6,506 bases of DNA from assembly GCA_944392285.1 (NCBI GenBank), contig CALXWF010000022.1, forward strand, positions 1 to 6,506, given 5' to 3'. The translations under genes and the position numbers were made by a program. Below the pieces are notes generated by a model. It saw nothing but the letters and a program-made list of their open reading frames with translations, was not told the DNA's origin and searched no databases. Positions 4,562-6,506 of this stretch are shown piece after piece (positions within the stretch are counted from its first letter, which is position 1; every line of letters starts with the position of its first letter). This DNA comes from an uncultured Alphaproteobacteria bacterium. Its GTDB lineage: Bacteria > Pseudomonadota > Alphaproteobacteria > RF32 > CAG-239.

Positions 4562-5545
4562 ATGAAAAAAACACTATGGCTTTTACTGGACGACCGCATG
4601 GGCAGTGTCGGTCAGGCGCGAGGTGTCGCACAATTTTTGCAAAACGACTTTGAGGTGTTTGAGAAAAAAATTACATATACCCCGCTTGCCAAATTGCCGA
4701 ATTGTCTTAAAGGTGCAAGCTGTTTGGGCATAACCTCTGAGAGCAAAGAGGGCTTGTCTGCGCCGGCGCCTGATTTGGTCATATCGGCCAGCCGCCGCAC
4801 GGCGCCTCTTGCCCGCTGGATAAAAAAACGCTCGCACGGGCGTACGGTAATTGCACAATTAATGTATCCGGGCAAAAGCGGCATTAAAGATCTGGACATG
4901 GTGTTTGTTTCCGAACATGATAAAAAGAAAAAATTTTATCCCAACATCACCTATATCGTCGGTTCACCGCATCGTGTTACGCCCCAAGTTTTGGCTGAAG
5001 CGCGCCAAAAATGGGAAAAGGTTTTTGCAAACCTGCCCAAGCCTTTGACGGCATTAATTATCGGCGGCGCCATTAAAGGCCACCCGTTCAGTGAAGAAAA
5101 TGCCGCATGCCTCGGCCGTGCGGTTAAAAAGTTTAAGCAAGACTTCGGCGGTTCGCTTTTGGTGACCGATTCCAAGCGCACCGGCAAATCTGCCGAAGAG
5201 GTTATCATGCGTGAGCTGGCAGAGATTCCGTCTTATACCTATCTTTGGGGAGAGAATAAAGAAAACCCGTTTTTAGGCTTTTTGGCTTGTTGTGACAACA
5301 TCATCGTCACCGGCGATTCCGTAAGCATGTGTTGTGAGTCTTGCGGCACCGGCAAACCCGTTTATATCTTTGAAGGTGAAGACTGGCTTTCTCACAAACA
5401 TATTCGTTTTGTTGCCTCGCTATATGCCAATGGCTATGCTTTTCCGCTGGAGCAAGAGGGGCGGGCGGGTTTTAGCTCTCGCGGGAGCCTAAATCCGGCC
5501 TCGGAAGTTGCCGCCGCTATCTGCGCATATTTCACAAAAGCGTAA
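4562..5545 (+). CDS. ELM1-family (DUF1022) protein, GT-B-like fold
   Basis: This 327-aa protein belongs to the mitochondrial-fission ELM1 family, which is widespread in alphaproteobacteria and named after a plant protein. Its bacterial biochemistry is not settled, and the fold resembles GT-B glycosyltransferases. Visible family features are the N-terminal LLDDRMGSVGQARG loop (8-21), an SASRRTAPLARW stretch in the first half, the start of the second domain at LIIGGAIKGHPF (GG at 168-169), and the diagnostic VTGDSVSMCCESCGTGKPVYIF block (249-270) near the C-terminus, where a nucleotide-sugar would bind in a GT-B enzyme. Unusually, that block has three cysteines (257, 258, 261). There is no signal peptide. 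The ATG at 4562 has only a weak ribosome binding site (gag). The gene is divergent from the exported-protein run and has no visible terminator before the next gene. Confidence 0.85.
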   Translation: MKKTLWLLLDDRMGSVGQARGVAQFLQNDFEVFEKKITYTPLAKLPNCLKGASCLGITSESKEGLSAPAPDLVISASRRTAPLARWIKKRSHGRTVIAQLMYPGKSGIKDLDMVFVSEHDKKKKFYPNITYIVGSPHRVTPQVLAEARQKWEKVFANLPKPLTALIIGGAIKGHPFSEENAACLGRAVKKFKQDFGGSLLVTDSKRTGKSAEEVIMRELAEIPSYTYLWGENKENPFLGFLACCDNIIVTGDSVSMCCESCGTGKPVYIFEGEDWLSHKHIRFVASLYANGYAFPLEQEGRAGFSSRGSLNPASEVAAAICAYFTKA

Positions 5546-5556
5546 CCCTTAAGCGT

Positions 5557-5585
5557 TTGACTCAATGCGCTAAATCTGCTATCCT
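5557..5585 (+). promoter_or_regulatory. Housekeeping-type promoter of the secreted-protein gene
   Basis: TTGACT (5557-5562) and TATCCT (5580-5585) are separated by exactly 17 bases, a good sigma-70-like promoter. It starts 12 bases after the ELM1-family stop, so the downstream gene can be expressed on its own. Transcription from about 5592 would give a leader of about 50 bases. Confidence 0.6.
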
Positions 5586-5642
5586 CAATAATGTGAAGAA
5601 GTTATTGTGGGGTATTATTGTTGAATTAAAAAATAAAAAAAT

Positions 5643-6440
5643 ATGAAAAAATTTTTACTTTTTGTTGTCCTGATACTAGGTGTTTGGACAGCAAGCGCGC
5701 AGGTTTACCGTCTGCCACAGGGGCTGACAATGGGAGGAAGTCAGTGGTGTTATAAAAATTATGCATTGGTTGAAACCAATGATGAATATGCATATGTATA
5801 TATAACACACCGAGCTTACCCAGAGATCAGAACGCTAACGCCCTTTTATCTTATTGAAGATGAGGTGATGTCGCGGATTGAAGCTGCTTGTTATCGTAAT
5901 GGGTGGAGCAGTCTGCGAATCTTAGATGTTAGTCCAACTTGTGGTGTACAAACGATGCGCTGGTTGGTTGTTACCAATCGAGGAAACTTTTATGCTTATT
6001 CCGACGGTTCTATTATAGAAACGAGGGCCTCTGCCTGTCGTCGATATAATTATTCTGAAGGATGGGAAAAAGTCATGGCTTGGCTACATGGTACCTATCA
6101 CTTCTTAGACTGTGTAGCTTACACAGCCTATGCCTGGGACCATACACGGCATTGCCTAAGAGCGATTGGAAACAGCATAAAACACGGTCGACCGGATATG
6201 ACGCCTTATCGAGGAGGATATAAACCGATATACCGTGATGCCCACCCAAACTACCGGCCCACGGTTCGCCCGTTGCCACACCGGCCGCGAATTGAAAAAT
6301 CGCGCCAACTTCAAAAGCGCGAAGCCAAACGCCCGGTACGTCGCGTTCAACCGCAAAAGCCTGTGCGTGAGGTAAAACAAACTTCAAGCTCAAATTCCAG
6401 CAGCACGCCGTTGCTGGATAAATATCTGAGCCGGAAGTAA
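5643..6440 (+). CDS. Secreted cysteine-containing protein with basic Pro/Arg tail, unknown function
   Basis: I do not recognise the family. The 265-aa product starts with a clear Sec signal (MKKFLLFVVLILGVWTASA, likely cut before Gln20). The mature N-terminal domain (about 20-180) is rich in Tyr and Trp and carries all six cysteines of the mature protein (36, 83, 100, 132, 157, 171), an even number that would allow disulfides in the periplasm or outside. From about residue 183 the chain becomes low-complexity, Pro/Arg/His/Tyr-rich, then strongly basic (about 205-247), then Ser/Asn-rich, ending LLDKYLSRK. The basic tail might bind an anionic surface such as LPS or peptidoglycan; that is inference. 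No Shine-Dalgarno is visible: the 15 bases before the ATG are almost all A and T. Codon choice in the first 560 bases (gga, cga, aca, cca) differs from its neighbours, while the tail resembles them. It has its own promoter and terminator. Confidence 0.8.
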   Translation: MKKFLLFVVLILGVWTASAQVYRLPQGLTMGGSQWCYKNYALVETNDEYAYVYITHRAYPEIRTLTPFYLIEDEVMSRIEAACYRNGWSSLRILDVSPTCGVQTMRWLVVTNRGNFYAYSDGSIIETRASACRRYNYSEGWEKVMAWLHGTYHFLDCVAYTAYAWDHTRHCLRAIGNSIKHGRPDMTPYRGGYKPIYRDAHPNYRPTVRPLPHRPRIEKSRQLQKREAKRPVRRVQPQKPVREVKQTSSSNSSSTPLLDKYLSRK

Positions 6441-6485
6441 AAAAAAGAAACCCTCTTTCGTCTGAAAGAGGGTTTTCCTTTTTAA
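6441..6485. terminator. Strong intrinsic terminator, usable in both directions
   Basis: A perfect 12-bp stem (aaaccctctttc at 6448-6459 against 6464-6475) with a four-base loop is followed by a T-rich tract on the plus strand and preceded by a run of A, which gives a U-tract on the minus strand. It ends the secreted-protein gene and would also serve a convergent gene entering from the right. Confidence 0.92.
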
Positions 6486-6506
6486 TTTTTAAGAATCTCC
6501 TTGGCG
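6482..6506 (-). CDS. Possible 3' end of a convergent minus-strand gene (partial)
   Basis: On the minus strand the last bases of the window can be read as the C-terminus AKEILKN followed by TAA. A second frame ending RQGDS is also open, so the reading frame is not certain. The bidirectional terminator just to the left fits a convergent gene here. Too little is present to name it. Confidence 0.25.

Noticed and set aside
4583..4899. Overlapping minus-strand frames opposite the ELM1-family gene
   Set aside because: They are Arg/Ala-rich shadows of a well-supported coding frame, with no ribosome binding sites.
6073..6393. Minus-strand 106- and 74-codon frames opposite the secreted-protein gene
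   Set aside because: They are antisense shadows; the plus frame has a signal peptide, promoter and terminator.

Overview
The window looks like a stretch of chromosome from an alphaproteobacterium. The evidence is the ihfB - lapA-domain - accD gene order, an AccD that begins in the alphaproteobacterial style, an ELM1-family protein (common in alphaproteobacteria), and a match to the alphaproteobacterial heat-shock promoter in front of a dnaJ-like gene. AT-rich intergenic DNA, moderate-GC genes and the lack of trp and folC genes around accD suggest a host-associated, partly reduced lineage (gut 'RF32/Azospirillum-like' types would fit). That lineage guess is inference only.

Layout. Bases 1-408 hold no convincing gene: a long imperfect inverted repeat (48-180) is followed by very AT-rich DNA leading into ihfB. 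Bases 409-2089 form a plus-strand run: ihfB (GTG start), a LapA-domain membrane protein and accD, closed by a strong terminator at about 2092-2123. Bases 2122-4474 are a minus-strand run read from right to left: a small exported helical protein, a 59-aa proline-rich protein, a small putative lipoprotein, a zinc-finger-less DnaJ-like co-chaperone, and a DUF1349 protein whose start codon overlaps the dnaJ-like stop by one base. Divergent from this run is an ELM1-family protein (4562-5545). A secreted, cysteine-containing protein of unknown function follows (5643-6440), with its own promoter and a strong terminator. The last bases may hold the end of a minus-strand gene.

How they may work together. 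The first run is housekeeping: nucleoid architecture (IHF), envelope (LapA domain) and the first step of fatty acid synthesis (AccD). In many alphaproteobacteria trpF-trpB-trpA sit between lapA and accD and folC follows accD; here they are absent. The minus-strand run combines small exported proteins with a co-chaperone that has a candidate RpoH promoter, which may mean a stress or envelope role, but nothing proves that the exported proteins and the chaperone share a pathway. No CRISPR array, insertion sequence, tRNA or rRNA is visible. I see no clear new multi-gene system. The best leads are the RpoH-type promoter with the dnaJ-DUF1349 coupling, the cluster of small exported orphans, and the compositionally mosaic secreted protein.
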